Assembly (NCBI RefSeq): GCF_017315705.1
Contig: NZ_JAFLRF010000007.1
Location: forward strand, 214,872-278,871
From: Trinickia mobilis
Lineage (GTDB): Bacteria > Pseudomonadota > Gammaproteobacteria > Burkholderiales > Burkholderiaceae
DNA length: 64,000 bases
Direction of reading: 5' to 3'
Within the stretch, counting starts at the first letter, position 1, and the number at the start of each line of letters is the position of its first letter. The position numbers and the translations under genes are program-made. Positions 24,599 to 35,900 of the stretch are shown in pieces. The notes beneath the pieces were generated by a model. That model was given only the letters and a program-made list of their open reading frames with translations. It searched no databases and was not told the DNA's origin.

Positions 24599-26695
24599 TC
24601 AACCGTTGAAGCCCCGGCCCGCTTTCGCCAGCTCGGCGACAAGCGGCGCGATCTGCCACGCGTCGCCGTTCTGTTGCGACGCGTAGCGGGCCATCGCGCG
24701 CTCGACGTTATAGAGGCCGACCGTGTCCGCATACAGCATCGGGCCGCCGCGCCAAAGCGGAAAGCCATAGCCGGTCAGATAGACCATGTCGATGTCGGAC
24801 GCTTTCGACGCGATCCCTTCTGCCAGAATCTTCGCGCCTTCGTTGACGAGCGCGAACACGAGCCGCTCGACGATCTCGTCGTCGCCGATCTTGCGCCGCG
24901 CACTGCCGATCTCGTTCGAATACGCGACGACCATCTCGTCGACGAGCGCCGACGGGCGCGCCTTGCGCTCGCCCGTCACATAGTCGTACCAGCCGCCGCC
25001 CGTCTTCTGCCCGAAGCGGCCGGTTTCGCAGAGACGGTCGGCGATCTTCGAATAGTGCAGGTCCGGCTGTTCCTGATAGCGGCGCTTGCGGATCGCCCAG
25101 CCGATGTCGTTGCCCGCGAGGTCGCTCATCCGGAACGGTCCCATCGCGAAGCCGAAGCGCTCGATCGCGCCGTCGATCTGCGCGGGCAGCGCGCCTTCTT
25201 CGAGCATGAAGAGCGCCTGACGCAAGTACTGCTCGATCATCCGGTTGCCGATGAAGCCGTCGCAAACGCCCGACACGACCGCCGTCTTCTTGATCTGCTT
25301 GGCGACCTGCATGACGGTGGCGAGGACGTCCTTCGCAGTCTCTTTGCCGCGCACGACTTCGAGCAGCTTCATGACATTGGCCGGGCTGAAGAAGTGCATG
25401 CCGACGACATCGCCGGGACGCCGAGTGAACGCCGCGATCCTGTTCAAATCGAGCGTAGACGTGTTCGACGCGAGGATCGCGCCGGGCTTCGCGACGCCGT
25501 CGAGACGCCGGAACACCTGCTCTTTCACGCCAAGCTCCTCGAACACCGCTTCGACGATCAGATCGGCACTGGCGAGATCGTCGTAGGCGAGCGTCGGCTT
25601 GATCAGCGACATGCGCGTCTCGAGCGCTTCCTGGGTCAGCTTGCCCTTCTTGACGGTCGTTTCGTAGTTCTTGCGAATCGTCGCGAGGCCGCGCTCGAGC
25701 GCTTCCTGCTTCGTCTCCAACAGCGTGACCGGCAGCCCCGCGTTCACGAAGTTCATCGCGATGCCGCCGCCCATCGTGCCCGCACCGATCACGGCGACCT
25801 GCCTGATCGCGCGCACGGCGGTGTCCGCAGGAACGTCGGGAATCTTGCTCGCGGCCCGCTCGCCGAAGAACGCGTGACGCAAGGCGCGGCTTTCAGGCGT
25901 CTGCACGAGCGCAAGGAAGCATTCGCGCTCGAATGCGAGGCCGTGATCGAAGCCCTTGAGCACGCCCGCCTCGATGGCGTCGATGCATTTGCCCGGCGCG
26001 GGGAAATGCTCGGTGAGCGCCGCGACGCTGTTGCGCGCGTACTGGATGAAGCCTGCGGCATTCTCATGGGCAATCTTGCGATCGGAGAGACGCGGATGCG
26101 TGCCGCCGGCGCCCATGCCCTTTTCCGCCGCGCGGCGCGCAAACGCGAGCGCGGCTTCGAGCACGCCGCCGTCGGCCATTTCGTCGAACAGACCGCTTTG
26201 CGCGAGCTTCTCCGACATCACCGGCGTGCCCGACACGATCATGTTCAGCGCGGCCTCGAGCCCGATCGCGCGCGGCAGGCGCTGCGTGCCGCCCGCGCCG
26301 GGCAAGAGACCCAGCTTCACTTCGGGCAGCGCGATTTGCGCGCCCGGCACGGCCACGCGGTAATGCGCACCGAGCGCCAGCTCGAGCCCGCCGCCCATCG
26401 CCACGCTGTGAATCGCCGCGACCACCGGTTTGGCGCTCGCTTCGAGGGCGCGGATCACCGTCGCGAGGGTCGGCTCCTGAATCGCTTTCGGGGTGTTGAA
26501 TTCGGTGATGTCCGCGCCGCCCGAAAACGCCTTGCCGGCGCCCGTCAGCACGATTGCGACGACGGCGGGATCGCGCTCGGCGCGCGCGAGGCCATCCATG
26601 ATGCCGGTGCGCGTGGCGAGGCCGAGTGCGTTTACAGGGGGATTGTTCAGCGTGATGACGGCAACGCCGTCGCGTGTCGTGTAGTCCACTGCCAT
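24599..26695 (-). CDS. Multifunctional enoyl-CoA hydratase / 3-hydroxyacyl-CoA dehydrogenase
   Basis: A 698-residue fusion enzyme of beta-oxidation. The N-terminal crotonase domain (1-190) has [15 protein letters not shown] and [20 protein letters not shown], with the catalytic acids in [19 protein letters not shown]. The dehydrogenase domain (about 295-690) has the NAD motif [19 protein letters not shown] and [17 protein letters not shown] with its catalytic His. The domain order and length match the peroxisomal bifunctional type rather than classical E. coli FadB, which also has an isomerase function. A promoter overlapping a palindromic operator lies 70 bases upstream. Confidence 0.92.
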   Translation of the reverse strand: MAVDYTTRDGVAVITLNNPPVNALGLATRTGIMDGLARAERDPAVVAIVLTGAGKAFSGGADITEFNTPKAIQEPTLATVIRALEASAKPVVAAIHSVAMGGGLELALGAHYRVAVPGAQIALPEVKLGLLPGAGGTQRLPRAIGLEAALNMIVSGTPVMSEKLAQSGLFDEMADGGVLEAALAFARRAAEKGMGAGGTHPRLSDRKIAHENAAGFIQYARNSVAALTEHFPAPGKCIDAIEAGVLKGFDHGLAFERECFLALVQTPESRALRHAFFGERAASKIPDVPADTAVRAIRQVAVIGAGTMGGGIAMNFVNAGLPVTLLETKQEALERGLATIRKNYETTVKKGKLTQEALETRMSLIKPTLAYDDLASADLIVEAVFEELGVKEQVFRRLDGVAKPGAILASNTSTLDLNRIAAFTRRPGDVVGMHFFSPANVMKLLEVVRGKETAKDVLATVMQVAKQIKKTAVVSGVCDGFIGNRMIEQYLRQALFMLEEGALPAQIDGAIERFGFAMGPFRMSDLAGNDIGWAIRKRRYQEQPDLHYSKIADRLCETGRFGQKTGGGWYDYVTGERKARPSALVDEMVVAYSNEIGSARRKIGDDEIVERLVFALVNEGAKILAEGIASKASDIDMVYLTGYGFPLWRGGPMLYADTVGLYNVERAMARYASQQNGDAWQIAPLVAELAKAGRGFNG

Positions 26696-26764
26696 CTGTC
26701 TGCCTCCAGCGTTGCATGGGACCGGGCGCGCGGATCATTGTCCGCGTACCGGCGAGTGGAAGCT

Positions 26765-26793
26765 AGAATACACAAAAACGAACGATCGTTCAA
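26765..26793 (-). promoter_or_regulatory. Promoter with overlapping palindromic operator for the FadB-like gene
   Basis: On the minus strand, TTGAAC (26793-26788) and TATTCT (26770-26765) have an ideal 17-base spacer. The perfect 12-bp palindrome GAACGATCGTTC (26780-26791) overlaps the -35 and spacer, the place where a repressor blocks RNA polymerase. The form is typical of TetR-family operators that respond to acyl-CoA, but no regulator gene is adjacent. The 194-base gap to the ligase gene holds nothing else recognisable. Confidence 0.65.
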
Positions 26794-26889
26794 TTTGTGT
26801 CAACATCGGCTCGTTGCAGAGATTGCATGCGGTCCTTGCATCGAGCGCATGGTGTTTGCGGGCGCGGCGAACACCTGTCGCAAGCGCGC

Positions 26890-28536
26890 CTAGGCCGCGC
26901 CAGCAATCTCAGCCGGCAGCACGTGATCGCGGAACATCTCACGCAGCTTGAGCTTCTGCAGCTTGCCCGTCGCCGTGTGCGGCAGTTGCTCGACGAACAC
27001 GACGTCGTCCGGAATCCACCATTTCGCGACCTTGCCTTCGTAGAAGGCGAGCAGTGCCTCCCGCGTCACGTTCTCGCCCTCGCGCTTCACCACGACGAGC
27101 AGCGGCCGCTCGGTCCACTTCGGATGCGCGCACGCAATGCAGGCCGCCTCGGCCACGGCCGGATGCGCGATCGCAACGTTCTCCACGTCGATCGAGCTGA
27201 TCCACTCGCCGCCGGATTTGATGACGTCCTTGCTGCGGTCGGTGATGTGGAGAAAGCCGTCGCGGTCGATGGTCGCGACATCGCCGGTCGGGAACCAGCC
27301 GTCGACGAGCGGCGACGCTTCGCTGCGGAAATAACGATCGATCACCCACGGGCCGCGCACGTGGAGGTCGCCGAAGGCGACCCCGTCACGCGGCAGTTCC
27401 TGCCCGTCAGCGCCGACGATTTTCATATCGACGCCGCAAATCACCGCGCCCTGCTTTTCCATCAGTTGCCGCCGCTCCTCGAGCGGCCGCTGCGACTGCT
27501 CCCAATTCAACCGCACGAGCGTGCCGAGCGGCGACATCTCGGTCATGCCCCATGCGTGTATCACGCGCACGCCGTAGACGTCCTCGAACTCGCGCAGCAT
27601 CGCGGGCGGACAGGCGGAGCCGCCGATCACCGTGCGCTCGAGCGTCGAAAAACGCTTACCGGTCTCGCGCACGTACTGCAGCAGGCACATCCAGACGGTC
27701 GGCACGCCCGCCGAAAACGTGACGCGCTCGGTTTCCATCAGGTCGTGGAGCGATTTGCCGTCGAGATCCTTGCCCGGCAAGACGAGCTTCGCGCCGGTCA
27801 GCGCCACCGCGTGCGGGATGCCCCACGCGTTCACATGGAACATCGGCACGACGGGCAGCACGGCATCGCGCGCGGACAGCCCCAGCGCATCGGGCAGCGA
27901 CGCGCCGTACGCGTGCAGCACCGACGAGCGATGCGAATACAGCGCGCCCTTCGGATTGCCGGTAGTGCCCGACGTGTAGCAAAGATTCGATGCGCAGCGT
28001 TCGTCGAGCACGGGCCATTCGAAATCGCCGTCTTCGGCCGCGAGCAGCGTTTCGTAGCTGAGAACGGGTGTGGCAAGCGCCGGGATGTGCGCCTCGTCGG
28101 CCAGCGCGATCCAGCCCTTCACCTTCGGGCATTGCGGCGCGACGACGTCGACGAGCGCCGCGAACGTCGTGTCGAACAGGACATAGCTGTCGTCGGCGTG
28201 ATTGATGATGAAGGCGATCTGCTCGGGAAAAAGACGTGGATTGATCGTGTGGCACACCGCACCGAAGCCGGTCACGCCGTAGTACGCCTCGAGATGGCGG
28301 TAGCCGTTCCAGGCCAGCGTGCCGATGCGCTCGCCCGGGCTCACGCCGAGCCGGATCAGCGCTTGCGCAAGCTGCTTCGCGCGCTTTTCGCAATCGCGGT
28401 ACGTGTAGCGATGGATGTCGCCCTCGACGCGCCGCGACACGATCTCCGTATCGCCCGCGTATCTTGCAGCATGCCTCACTAGCGACGACACGTTGAGCGG
28501 CACGTCCATCATCTGACCCAGCAACGGCGTTGTCAT
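26890..28536 (-). CDS. AMP-dependent long-chain acyl-CoA ligase (3-methylthiopropionyl-CoA ligase-like)
   Basis: A 548-residue adenylate-forming enzyme that activates a carboxylic acid to its CoA thioester. The P-loop is [16 protein letters not shown] (about 185), the A5 motif is [10 protein letters not shown] (about 325), the A7 motif is [20 protein letters not shown] with [15 protein letters not shown] (about 415-445), and the A10 lysine is in [13 protein letters not shown] (about 520). This branch is commonly annotated as DmdB or medium/long-chain ligase. The ATG at 28536 ([11 protein letters not shown]) is the usual family start. It is transcribed towards the FadB-like gene but 194 bases away, with that gene having its own promoter. 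Confidence 0.88.
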   Translation of the reverse strand: MTTPLLGQMMDVPLNVSSLVRHAARYAGDTEIVSRRVEGDIHRYTYRDCEKRAKQLAQALIRLGVSPGERIGTLAWNGYRHLEAYYGVTGFGAVCHTINPRLFPEQIAFIINHADDSYVLFDTTFAALVDVVAPQCPKVKGWIALADEAHIPALATPVLSYETLLAAEDGDFEWPVLDERCASNLCYTSGTTGNPKGALYSHRSSVLHAYGASLPDALGLSARDAVLPVVPMFHVNAWGIPHAVALTGAKLVLPGKDLDGKSLHDLMETERVTFSAGVPTVWMCLLQYVRETGKRFSTLERTVIGGSACPPAMLREFEDVYGVRVIHAWGMTEMSPLGTLVRLNWEQSQRPLEERRQLMEKQGAVICGVDMKIVGADGQELPRDGVAFGDLHVRGPWVIDRYFRSEASPLVDGWFPTGDVATIDRDGFLHITDRSKDVIKSGGEWISSIDVENVAIAHPAVAEAACIACAHPKWTERPLLVVVKREGENVTREALLAFYEGKVAKWWIPDDVVFVEQLPHTATGKLQKLKLREMFRDHVLPAEIAGAA

Positions 28537-28743
28537 ATCCGTTCGTCTCCTCGTTATTGATCGGGCCACGGCCGCTCGATGCAATGAGAGGCCCTGCTGC
28601 GGACACCGGGCACGGCACATGCGCCGAAGGCGGCGGCGCTGGAAGCCCGCCGCCTGCAGATCGCCCGCCGGCGTGCTGGCGGCCGCCTCCAGCGCGCCGG
28701 CGGGCGCGGACTTACAATATCGGCTAATTCCGAGGCGCTCAAC

Positions 28744-30300
28744 ATGTCGTTTTCCCCAAGCAGTACCGAGCTGTCGGAGCGGATGTCGTCGGTCGCGGAC
28801 GCGATCGGCAACACGCGCGACGGCTCGTTCGCCCAGCTCGGCACCGCCTTCCTGACCCGCCTGCCGGCGGCACCGCTCACCGCGCCCTATGTGGTCGGCT
28901 TCTCGGCCGACGCCGCGCGCATGCTCGGCTTCGATCCGTCGGTCGCCAACGACCCCGCGTTCGCCGATTTCTTCTGCGGCAACACCACGCGCGAGTGGCC
29001 GTCGCAGGCGCTGCCTTACGCCTCCGTCTATTCAGGGCACCAGTTCGGCGTCTGGGCCGGCCAGCTCGGCGACGGACGCGCGCTCGGGCTCGGCGAAGTC
29101 GAGCGCGGCGGCGAGCGCTACGAACTGCAGTTGAAAGGCAGCGGACGCACGCCCTATTCGCGCATGGGCGACGGGCGCGCGGTATTGCGCTCGTCGATTC
29201 GCGAATTCCTCTGCTCGGAGGCGATGCACCATCTCGGCATACCGACGACGCGCGCACTCTGCGTGATCGGCTCCGACCAGCCGGTGCGCCGCGAGGAGAT
29301 CGAGACGGCGGCGGTCGTCACGCGCGTCGCGCCGAGCTTCGTTCGCTTCGGCCATTTCGAGCACTTCTATTCGAACGATCGCGCCGATGCGCTGCAGGCG
29401 CTCGCCGATCACGTGATCGACCGCTTCTTTCCGCAATGCCGCGAGGCGGACGACCCCTACCTCGCGCTCCTGAGCGAAAGCGTTTTGCGTACCGCAGATC
29501 TGATCGCGCAATGGCAGGCGGTCGGCTTTTGTCACGGCGTGATGAACACGGACAACATGTCGATTCTCGGCGTCACGATCGACTACGGTCCGTTCGGCTT
29601 CATCGACGGGTTCGACGCGAACCACATCTGCAATCACTCCGACACCTCCGGCCGTTACGCGTACCGGATGCAGCCGCAGATCGCGTATTGGAACTGCTTC
29701 TGCCTCGCGCAGGCGCTGCTGCCGCTCTTCGGCGCGCGCTACGACGAAGCGGCGCGCGGCGAGCGCTCGGTCGAAGACGCGCAGCGCGTGCTCGAAGGGT
29801 ACAAGGATCGCTTCGCCCCGGCGCTCGAGCAGCGCTTGCGCGCCAAGCTCGGCCTCGAGACCGAGCGGCCCGGTGACGATGCGCTCGCCAACAAGCTGCT
29901 CGAAATCATGCACGCGAACCGCGCGGACTTCACACTGACGTTCCGCCATCTGTCGCGCATGTCGAAACACGATGCGAGCGGCGACGCGGCGGCGCGCGAC
30001 CTGTTCCTCGACCGCGCCGCATTCGATCTCTGGGCGAACGACTATCGCGCGCGGCTGTCCGGCGAAACACGCGGCGACGCCGCGCGGCGCGAAGCAATGA
30101 ACCGCGTGAATCCGAAGTACGTGCTGCGCAATCACCTTGCCGAGACGGCGATCCGACGCGCGAAGGAAAAGGACTTTTCGGAGGTCGAGCGGCTCGCGGC
30201 CGTGCTGCGCCATCCGTTCGACGAACAACCGGACAACGAGGCCTACGCCGCGTTGCCACCCGACTGGGCCGGCTCGCTCGAGGTCAGTTGCTCGTCATGA
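28744..30300 (+). CDS. selO: Protein adenylyltransferase SelO (YdiU)
   Basis: A 518-residue pseudokinase that transfers AMP to Ser, Thr or Tyr residues of target proteins, linked in E. coli to redox stress. Signatures: [20 protein letters not shown] (about 97-116), [20 protein letters not shown] (about 127-146), [18 protein letters not shown], and the catalytic/metal region [20 protein letters not shown] (about 262-281) with the DYG triad. The C-terminal [12 protein letters not shown] is conserved. It is divergent from the acyl-CoA ligase and followed by msrB, another oxidative-stress gene, a linkage that may be functional. Confidence 0.93.
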   Translation: MSFSPSSTELSERMSSVADAIGNTRDGSFAQLGTAFLTRLPAAPLTAPYVVGFSADAARMLGFDPSVANDPAFADFFCGNTTREWPSQALPYASVYSGHQFGVWAGQLGDGRALGLGEVERGGERYELQLKGSGRTPYSRMGDGRAVLRSSIREFLCSEAMHHLGIPTTRALCVIGSDQPVRREEIETAAVVTRVAPSFVRFGHFEHFYSNDRADALQALADHVIDRFFPQCREADDPYLALLSESVLRTADLIAQWQAVGFCHGVMNTDNMSILGVTIDYGPFGFIDGFDANHICNHSDTSGRYAYRMQPQIAYWNCFCLAQALLPLFGARYDEAARGERSVEDAQRVLEGYKDRFAPALEQRLRAKLGLETERPGDDALANKLLEIMHANRADFTLTFRHLSRMSKHDASGDAAARDLFLDRAAFDLWANDYRARLSGETRGDAARREAMNRVNPKYVLRNHLAETAIRRAKEKDFSEVERLAAVLRHPFDEQPDNEAYAALPPDWAGSLEVSCSS

Positions 30301-30314
30301 TGCCTCTTGTCCCC

Positions 30315-30410
30315 AATCCCCCAAGGGGACTTCCTGCGGGGCGGGGGACTTCCTGCGCCCCGAAGGAAGTGGCCTTGGGCCGCGGGACGGGGGACTTCCT
30401 TCGGGGCGCC
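30315..30410. repeat. Cluster of REP-like palindromic elements
   Basis: Four copies of a GGAAGTCCCC / GGGGACTTCC-type element in alternating orientation lie between selO and msrB: about 30318-30343 (minus), 30344-30361 (minus), 30355-30379 (plus) and 30389-30410 (minus). Adjacent inverted copies can form strong hairpins, so the block may end selO transcription. The same element occurs inside purL at 33726. Confidence 0.75.
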
Positions 30411-30558
30411 GGACAGCCCCAAGCGACGCGCCCCCGCAACCGGAATCGAAACCGAATTTCCAGCTGACACGTACATACGAACTTGACTTGGCGCCGCATC
30501 GCAGGGCCGTTTCCTGACGCCCCACCGCGACGCCTCATCCCACGGAGACAACCCGACC

Positions 30559-30987
30559 ATGAACCGCCCCCTCGACGACGATCAGGCCAAGCAACCGCAT
30601 CAGGCGCAAAAAACCGACGCCGAATACCGCAGCCAGCTCTCCGACATCGAATACCAGGTGACCCGCCACGCCCACACCGAACATCCGTTTACCGGCCGCT
30701 ACTGGGACCACTGGGACCGCGGCATCTACGACTGCGTCTGCTGCGGCACGCCGCTCTTCGAATCGGACACCAAGTTCGACGCCGGCTGCGGCTGGCCAAG
30801 CTACTTCAAGCCGATCAACGGCGAAGTGATCGAAGAACTCACCGACCGCTCGCACGGCATGCTGCGCATCGAAGTCCGCTGCAAGCACTGCGGCGCGCAT
30901 CTCGGCCATGTTTTCGAGGACGGTCCCGCCCCGACCGGCCTTCGGTACTGCATCAACTCGGCTGCGCTACAATTCGACCCCAAGTAA
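30559..30987 (+). CDS. msrB: Peptide-methionine (R)-S-oxide reductase
   Basis: A 142-residue cytoplasmic enzyme that repairs the R-epimer of methionine sulfoxide. Two zinc-binding CxxC pairs are seen: CVCCGTPLF (about 58-66) and [15 protein letters not shown] (about 108-122). The catalytic Cys is in [11 protein letters not shown] (about 131), and the substrate-site motif is [13 protein letters not shown] with a possible resolving Cys. GGAGA precedes the ATG. It lies 258 bases after selO across the repeat cluster, so the two may be separately transcribed. Confidence 0.95.
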   Translation: MNRPLDDDQAKQPHQAQKTDAEYRSQLSDIEYQVTRHAHTEHPFTGRYWDHWDRGIYDCVCCGTPLFESDTKFDAGCGWPSYFKPINGEVIEELTDRSHGMLRIEVRCKHCGAHLGHVFEDGPAPTGLRYCINSAALQFDPK

Positions 30988-31170
30988 CGTAGCGCGCCCG
31001 GTTCGGCGGCCGGCGGACAGAGGGCCCCGCGCCGCTCGATCCCGCCGTTCGAAAGACACGCGGCAGCGGATGCCGGCACGAACGCTGCCGCCTTTGCCGA
31101 GGCTACGCCCCAAGGTCCTCCGCGGTGCTTGCTTGGAAGCAAGCGCCGCTCATCGACGTTCCGACTATCA

Positions 31171-31701
31171 ATGAAATTTCTGTTCGATCTGTTCCCGATC
31201 ATCCTGTTTTTCGTCGCGTTCAAGCTGTGGGGGATCTTCACCGCCACCGCCGTGGCGATCGTCGCCACGTTGCTCCAGGTGGCGTGGGTCGCGTTCCGGC
31301 ACCGCAAGGTGGACACGATGCTTTGGGTGAGCCTGGGCGTGATCGTCGTGTTCGGCGGCGCGACGCTCGTGCTTCACAACCAGAAATTCATCCAATGGAA
31401 GCCGACCGCGCTCTATTGGCTCTTCGCGGCCGGCTTGATCGTCGCGCGCTTCGCGTTCCAGAAGAACCTGATCGAGAAGATGATGGGCAAGCAGCTCAAG
31501 CTGCCCGGCGAGGTCTGGGACAAGCTTAACGTTGCGTGGGCGCTCTTCTTCGTCGCGCTCGGCGTGGCGAACCTGTATGTCGTCGCCAATTTCACCGAAT
31601 CGCAGTGGGTCAACTTCAAGCTGTTCGGCACGACGGGCGCGATGGTCGTGTTCATCGTCGCGCAGAGCCTGTGGCTCGCGAAGTATTTGAAGGAAGAGTG
31701 A
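31171..31701 (+). CDS. yciB: Inner-membrane septation protein YciB/IspZ
   Basis: A 176-residue membrane protein with five hydrophobic segments (about residues 3-20, 22-42, 50-68, 78-95 and 120-170, the last part holding two). It begins with the typical [18 protein letters not shown] and has the conserved [13 protein letters not shown] and [20 protein letters not shown]. The family affects cell-envelope synthesis and septation, and the exact activity is unknown. The ATG at 31171 matches the family start. Its stop is followed three bases later by bolA, so the two are co-translated. Confidence 0.9.
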   Translation: MKFLFDLFPIILFFVAFKLWGIFTATAVAIVATLLQVAWVAFRHRKVDTMLWVSLGVIVVFGGATLVLHNQKFIQWKPTALYWLFAAGLIVARFAFQKNLIEKMMGKQLKLPGEVWDKLNVAWALFFVALGVANLYVVANFTESQWVNFKLFGTTGAMVVFIVAQSLWLAKYLKEE

Positions 31702-31704
31702 CCG

Positions 31705-32016
31705 ATGAGCGACTTTCTGAACGCGACGCCCGCCGAGCGCATCGCGCTAATCGAAACGACATTGACGGCCGCCCTCGCGCCGGATTCCATCAGCGTGCGC
31801 GATGACAGCGCGCAGCACGCCGGCCACGCGGGAGCCTCGGCCGGCGGCCACTACACGGTGACGATCGTCGCGGCGGCGTTTGCCGGCAAAGCCCGCGTGG
31901 CGCGGCACCGCATGGTGTATGATGCGCTGGCCGATGCCATGCAGCGCGGCATCCATGCGCTTGCCATCATGGCTTACACGCCCGAGGAATTTGCAACGCG
32001 GTCCTCGACGCCGTAG
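31705..32016 (+). CDS. BolA family protein
   Basis: A 103-residue BolA-fold protein. A helical N-terminus (ERIALIETTLTAAL) precedes the beta-sheet core with GGHYTVTIVAAAFAGKARVA and RHRMVYDALADAM, where the family-conserved R-H-R-x-V-Y is intact. HALAIMAYTPEEF closes the domain. BolA proteins pair with monothiol glutaredoxins to handle iron-sulfur clusters. The gene is directly coupled to yciB (three bases) and lies 57 bases before a parvulin gene, a conserved beta-proteobacterial cluster. Confidence 0.9.
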   Translation: MSDFLNATPAERIALIETTLTAALAPDSISVRDDSAQHAGHAGASAGGHYTVTIVAAAFAGKARVARHRMVYDALADAMQRGIHALAIMAYTPEEFATRSSTP

Positions 32017-32073
32017 ATGCCGTCCCCGATATTGCTCGCTCAGTCGCCCCATTAGGAACGTTAGGAACTTCCG

Positions 32074-32853
32074 ATGACCTTGAAGAAATCCCAGCTCTGG
32101 GTACTGCTTGCCGCCTTCGCGGCTGCACCAGCTTTCGCACAGAATATCGCCGTCGTAAACGGCACGCCGATCCCCAAATCGCGCGCCGATGCGCTCGTCA
32201 GCCAGCTCGTGAAGCAGGGCCAGCAAGACTCGCCGCAGCTGCAGCAGGCCGTGCGCGAGGAACTGGTCAACCGCGAAATCCTGATGCAGGAAGCGATCCG
32301 CGAAGGCGTTCCGGCACAACCGGACGTCAAGGCGCAAGTGGCGGTTGCCCAGCAGACGGTCGTGCTGCGCGCGCTGATCGAGAAATTCGTGAAGGACAAC
32401 CAGCCAAGCGACGCGGAAGTCAAAACACGCTATGACGATCTCGTGAAGCAAGCCGGGGGCCGCGAATATCATCTGCACCACATCCTCGTCGACAACGAGC
32501 AGCAAGCGCAGGACCTGATCGCGAAGATCAAGGCCGGCGCGAGCTTCGAGGACCTCGCGAAGCAATATTCGAAGGACCCGGGCTCGGGCAAGAACGGCGG
32601 CGACCTCGACTGGGCGAACCCGAATTCCTACGTGCCGGAATTCGCGGCCGCGGCGGAAAAGCTGCAAAAAGGCCAGATGACCGACCAGCCGGTGCACACG
32701 CAGTTCGGCTGGCACATCATCCGAGTCGACGACATTCGCGACATCGCTCCGCCGCCGCTCGATTCGGTCAAGACACAAATCGTCCAGCAGATTCAGCAGG
32801 AAAAGCTGCAAGCGTTCGAAGAAGGCCTGCGCAAGCAGGCGAAGATTCAGTAG
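32074..32853 (+). CDS. Periplasmic parvulin-type peptidyl-prolyl isomerase
   Basis: A 259-residue exported foldase. A signal peptide ends at AFA|Q (about residue 22), followed by a SurA-N-like helical region (residues about 25-125). The PPIC rotamase domain (about 130-230) has YHLHHILVDNEQQAQDLIAK, FEDLAKQYSKDPGSGKNGGD, and GWHIIRVDDIR with the conserved GWH. A C-terminal helix follows. It assists folding of outer-membrane or exported proteins. An AGGAAC site precedes the ATG. A strong terminator ends the yciB-bolA-parvulin unit. Confidence 0.92.
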   Translation: MTLKKSQLWVLLAAFAAAPAFAQNIAVVNGTPIPKSRADALVSQLVKQGQQDSPQLQQAVREELVNREILMQEAIREGVPAQPDVKAQVAVAQQTVVLRALIEKFVKDNQPSDAEVKTRYDDLVKQAGGREYHLHHILVDNEQQAQDLIAKIKAGASFEDLAKQYSKDPGSGKNGGDLDWANPNSYVPEFAAAAEKLQKGQMTDQPVHTQFGWHIIRVDDIRDIAPPPLDSVKTQIVQQIQQEKLQAFEEGLRKQAKIQ

Positions 32854-32870
32854 CGCACGTTGCTTGGATT

Positions 32871-32902
32871 AAAAAAATGCCACCCGAGGGTGGCATTTTT
32901 TA
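32871..32902. terminator. Bidirectional intrinsic terminator
   Basis: Arms ATGCCACC and GGTGGCAT around a small loop, with seven A before and six T after. It lies 18 bases after the parvulin stop and 48 bases before the convergent purL stop, so it can end transcription from both sides. Confidence 0.9.
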
Positions 32903-32908
32903 TGTCGG

Positions 32909-32942
32909 CCGGCGTAAGTGCTTCAGCACTTACTCGGGCCCT
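32909..32942. repeat. Dispersed palindrome TAAGTGCTTCAGCACTTA
   Basis: A perfect 8-bp-arm palindrome (32915-32932) is followed by CTCGGGCCC. A degenerate relative is found near 3013-3045 and, duplicated in tandem, at 23696-23835, always in intergenic DNA. The family membership is judged by eye. Confidence 0.55.
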
Positions 32943-32949
32943 ACACCCC

Positions 32950-35900
32950 TCATCCGATCCAGCGGCGCGCGTTCTGGAACGCTCGCATCCACGGGCTCGC
33001 ATCGCCCCAGCCTTCCGGATGCCAGCTCATCTGCAGCGTGCGATGCACGCGCTCCATATGCGGCATCAGCACGCTGAAGCGGCCGTCCGGCGTCGTTACC
33101 GACGTAATGCCTGCCGGCGACCCATTCGGATTGAACGGATAGCGTTCGGTCGCTTGGCCGCGATGGTCGATAAAGCGCATCGCGACGTCGACGCGCGCCG
33201 CATCGCCCTGCTGCGAGAAGTCGGCGAAGCCTTCGCCGTGCGCGATCGCGACCGGTATGCGCGAGCCTTCCATTCCGGCAAAGAAAATCGACGGCGATTT
33301 CTGGACTTCGACGAACGAGAAGCGCGCCTCGAACTGCTCGGATTTGTTGCGCGTGAACTTCGGCCACGCTTCTGCGCCCGGGATGATCGACGCGAGGCTG
33401 CTCATCATCTGGCAGCCGTTGCAGATGCCGAGCGCGAACGTGTCCTTGCGGTCGAAGAAGGCGGCGAACATGTCCGCGAGCATCGGGTTGAAGCGGATCG
33501 TCTTCGCCCAGCCCTCGCCCGCACCCAGCACGTCGCCGTACGAGAAGCCGCCGCACGCAACCGCGCCAGCGAAGTCGGCGAGCGTCGCGCGGCCCGACAG
33601 CAGGTCGCTCATGTGCACGTCGTGCGCGTCGAAGCCGGCGCGGTCGAACGCGTACGCCGCCTCCAGGTGCGAGTTCACGCCTTGCTCACGCAGGATCGCC
33701 ACGCGGGGGCGTGCGCCCTTGCTGACGCCCCGAAGGAAGTCCCCTTGGGGGACATACGGCGCCGCGACGTCGTCGCTCACGTCGAACGTGAGATGCGGCG
33801 AAATGCCGGGGTCGTCCGCTTCGAGCAACGCGTCGTATTCCGAGTCGGCGCATGCGGGGTTGTCGCGCAGGCGTGCAATGCGCCAGCTCACCTCGCTCCA
33901 CGCGCGATGTAGTTCCGTGCGCGGCGCTTCGTAGATCTTCTTTGCGTCGCGGTAGATTTCGATCGCATCACGCTCGTTCAGCTTGCCGATCACGTGCGAG
34001 CAGGCGCCCAAGCCGTGCTTGCGCAGCACACCGAGCACCGCGTCGCGGTCCGCTGCGCGCACCTGGACGACTGCCCCCAGCTCCTCGCAGAAGAGCGCGC
34101 GGATCGTCAGGTCTTCACGGCGGCCGCTCGTCTGCTTAGCCCAGTCTTTCGCGTCGCCGTAGTCGAACTCGTGCTGCGAATCGAGCGTGAGCATGTCGAC
34201 GTTGAGCGACACGCCGACGTGCCCCGCAAACGCCATCTCGCAGACCGTCGCCCACAGGCCGCCGTCCGAACGGTCGTGATAGGCGAGCAGCTTGCCATCC
34301 GCGTTGAGCGCCTGGATCGCGGCAAAGAAGCGCTTGAGGTCCTCGGGATCGTCGACATCCGGCACGCTGTCGCCGACCTGCTGCGTCACCTGCGCGAGAA
34401 TGCTGCCGCCCAAGCGATGCTTGCCGCGGCCGAGGTCGATCGCGATCAGCGTCGTATCGCCTGCTTCGCTCGCGCGCTGCAATTGCGGCGTCAAATGACG
34501 GCGGACGTCCTCCACCGGCGCGAACGCGGAGATGATCAGCGACACGGGCGCGACGACCTCTTTCGCGACGCCGCGATCGTCCCACTTCGTCTTCATCGAC
34601 AGCGAATCCTTGCCGACCGGAATGCTGATGCCGAGCGCCGGGCACAGCTCCATGCCGATCGCCTTGACTGTGTCGAAGAGCGCGGCGTCTTCGCCGGCGC
34701 TGCCGCACGCGGCCATCCAGTTCGCCGACAGCTTCAGCTTGTCGAGCGAAGCGATCGGCGCCGACGCGATGTTCGTCACCGCCTCGCCGATCGCCATGCG
34801 GCCCGACGCCGGCGCGTCGATGACCGCGAGCGGCGTGCGCTCGGCCATCGTCATCGCTTCGCCGCGGAAACCGGCATAGTCGGCGGCCGTGATCGCGCAA
34901 TCCGCAACCGGCACCTGCCACGGGCCGACCATCTGGTCGCGTGCGGTCGTGCCGCCGACCGAACGGTCGCCGATCGTGATCAGGAACGACTTGCTCGCGA
35001 CGGTCGGGTGCTTCAACACAGAAACCGCGAGTTCCGCCAGCGCGAGGCCCGTCACGTCAACCGGCTCACGCTCGGCCACGACGCGCGTCACATCGCGATG
35101 CATACGCGGCGGCTTGCCGAGCAGCACGTCCATCGGCATGTCGACGGGTTCCTGCTTGCCCTCGGCGCCGGCATCGATCAATTGCAACCGCTGCGCGTCG
35201 GTCGCGACGCCCACGACCGCCAGCGGGCAGCGCTCGCGCTCGCAAATCGCTTCGAACATCGGCAGATCGGCGGGCGCAATCGCGAGCACGTAGCGCTCTT
35301 GCGCTTCGTTCGACCAGATCTCGCGCGGCGACAAACCGCTCTCTTCCAACTGAACCTTGCGCAACTCGAAGCGCGCGCCCTTGTTGGCCCCGTCGACGAG
35401 TTCCGGGAACGCGTTCGACAGGCCGCCCGCGCCGACGTCGTGGATGCTCAGAATCGGATTCTTGTCGCCGAGTTGCCAGCACGAGTTGATCACCTCCTGC
35501 GCGCGCCGCTCGATTTCCGGGTTGCCGCGCTGGACCGAATCGAAGTCGAGTTCGGCGGTGTTCGCGCCGGTCGCCATCGAGCTCGCGGCGCCGCCGCCCA
35601 TGCCGATGCGCATTCCGGGGCCGCCGATCTGGATCAAGAGCGAGCCGGCCGGCAGGTCGTGCTTGTGCGTGTGCTGGTCGGAGATATTGCCGATGCCGCC
35701 CGCGATCATGATCGGCTTGTGATAGCCGCGCACCTGGCCGCCGACGTTCTGTTCGTAGACGCGGAAATAGCCGCCGAGATTCGGCCGGCCGAATTCGTTG
35801 TTGAACGCGGCGCCGCCGAGCGGGCCGTCGATCATGATTTGCAGCGGCGATGCGATGCGATCCGGGCGGCCATACGCGTCGTGCTGGTCCGAAGGATTGC

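Noticed and set aside
24539..26893. A 784-codon plus-strand ORF opposite the FadB-like gene
   Set aside because: It is rich in Arg, His and Asp, matches no family and lies fully antisense to a well-supported enzyme. Long antisense frames are normal in DNA with this GC3 bias.
26797..28482. A 561-codon plus-strand ORF opposite the acyl-CoA ligase
   Set aside because: Same antisense shadow pattern, with no domain and no ribosome binding site.
33718..33756. Frameshift or assembly error in purL at the repeat element
   Set aside because: The frame stays open and both flanking domains are intact, so it reads as a tolerated insertion.
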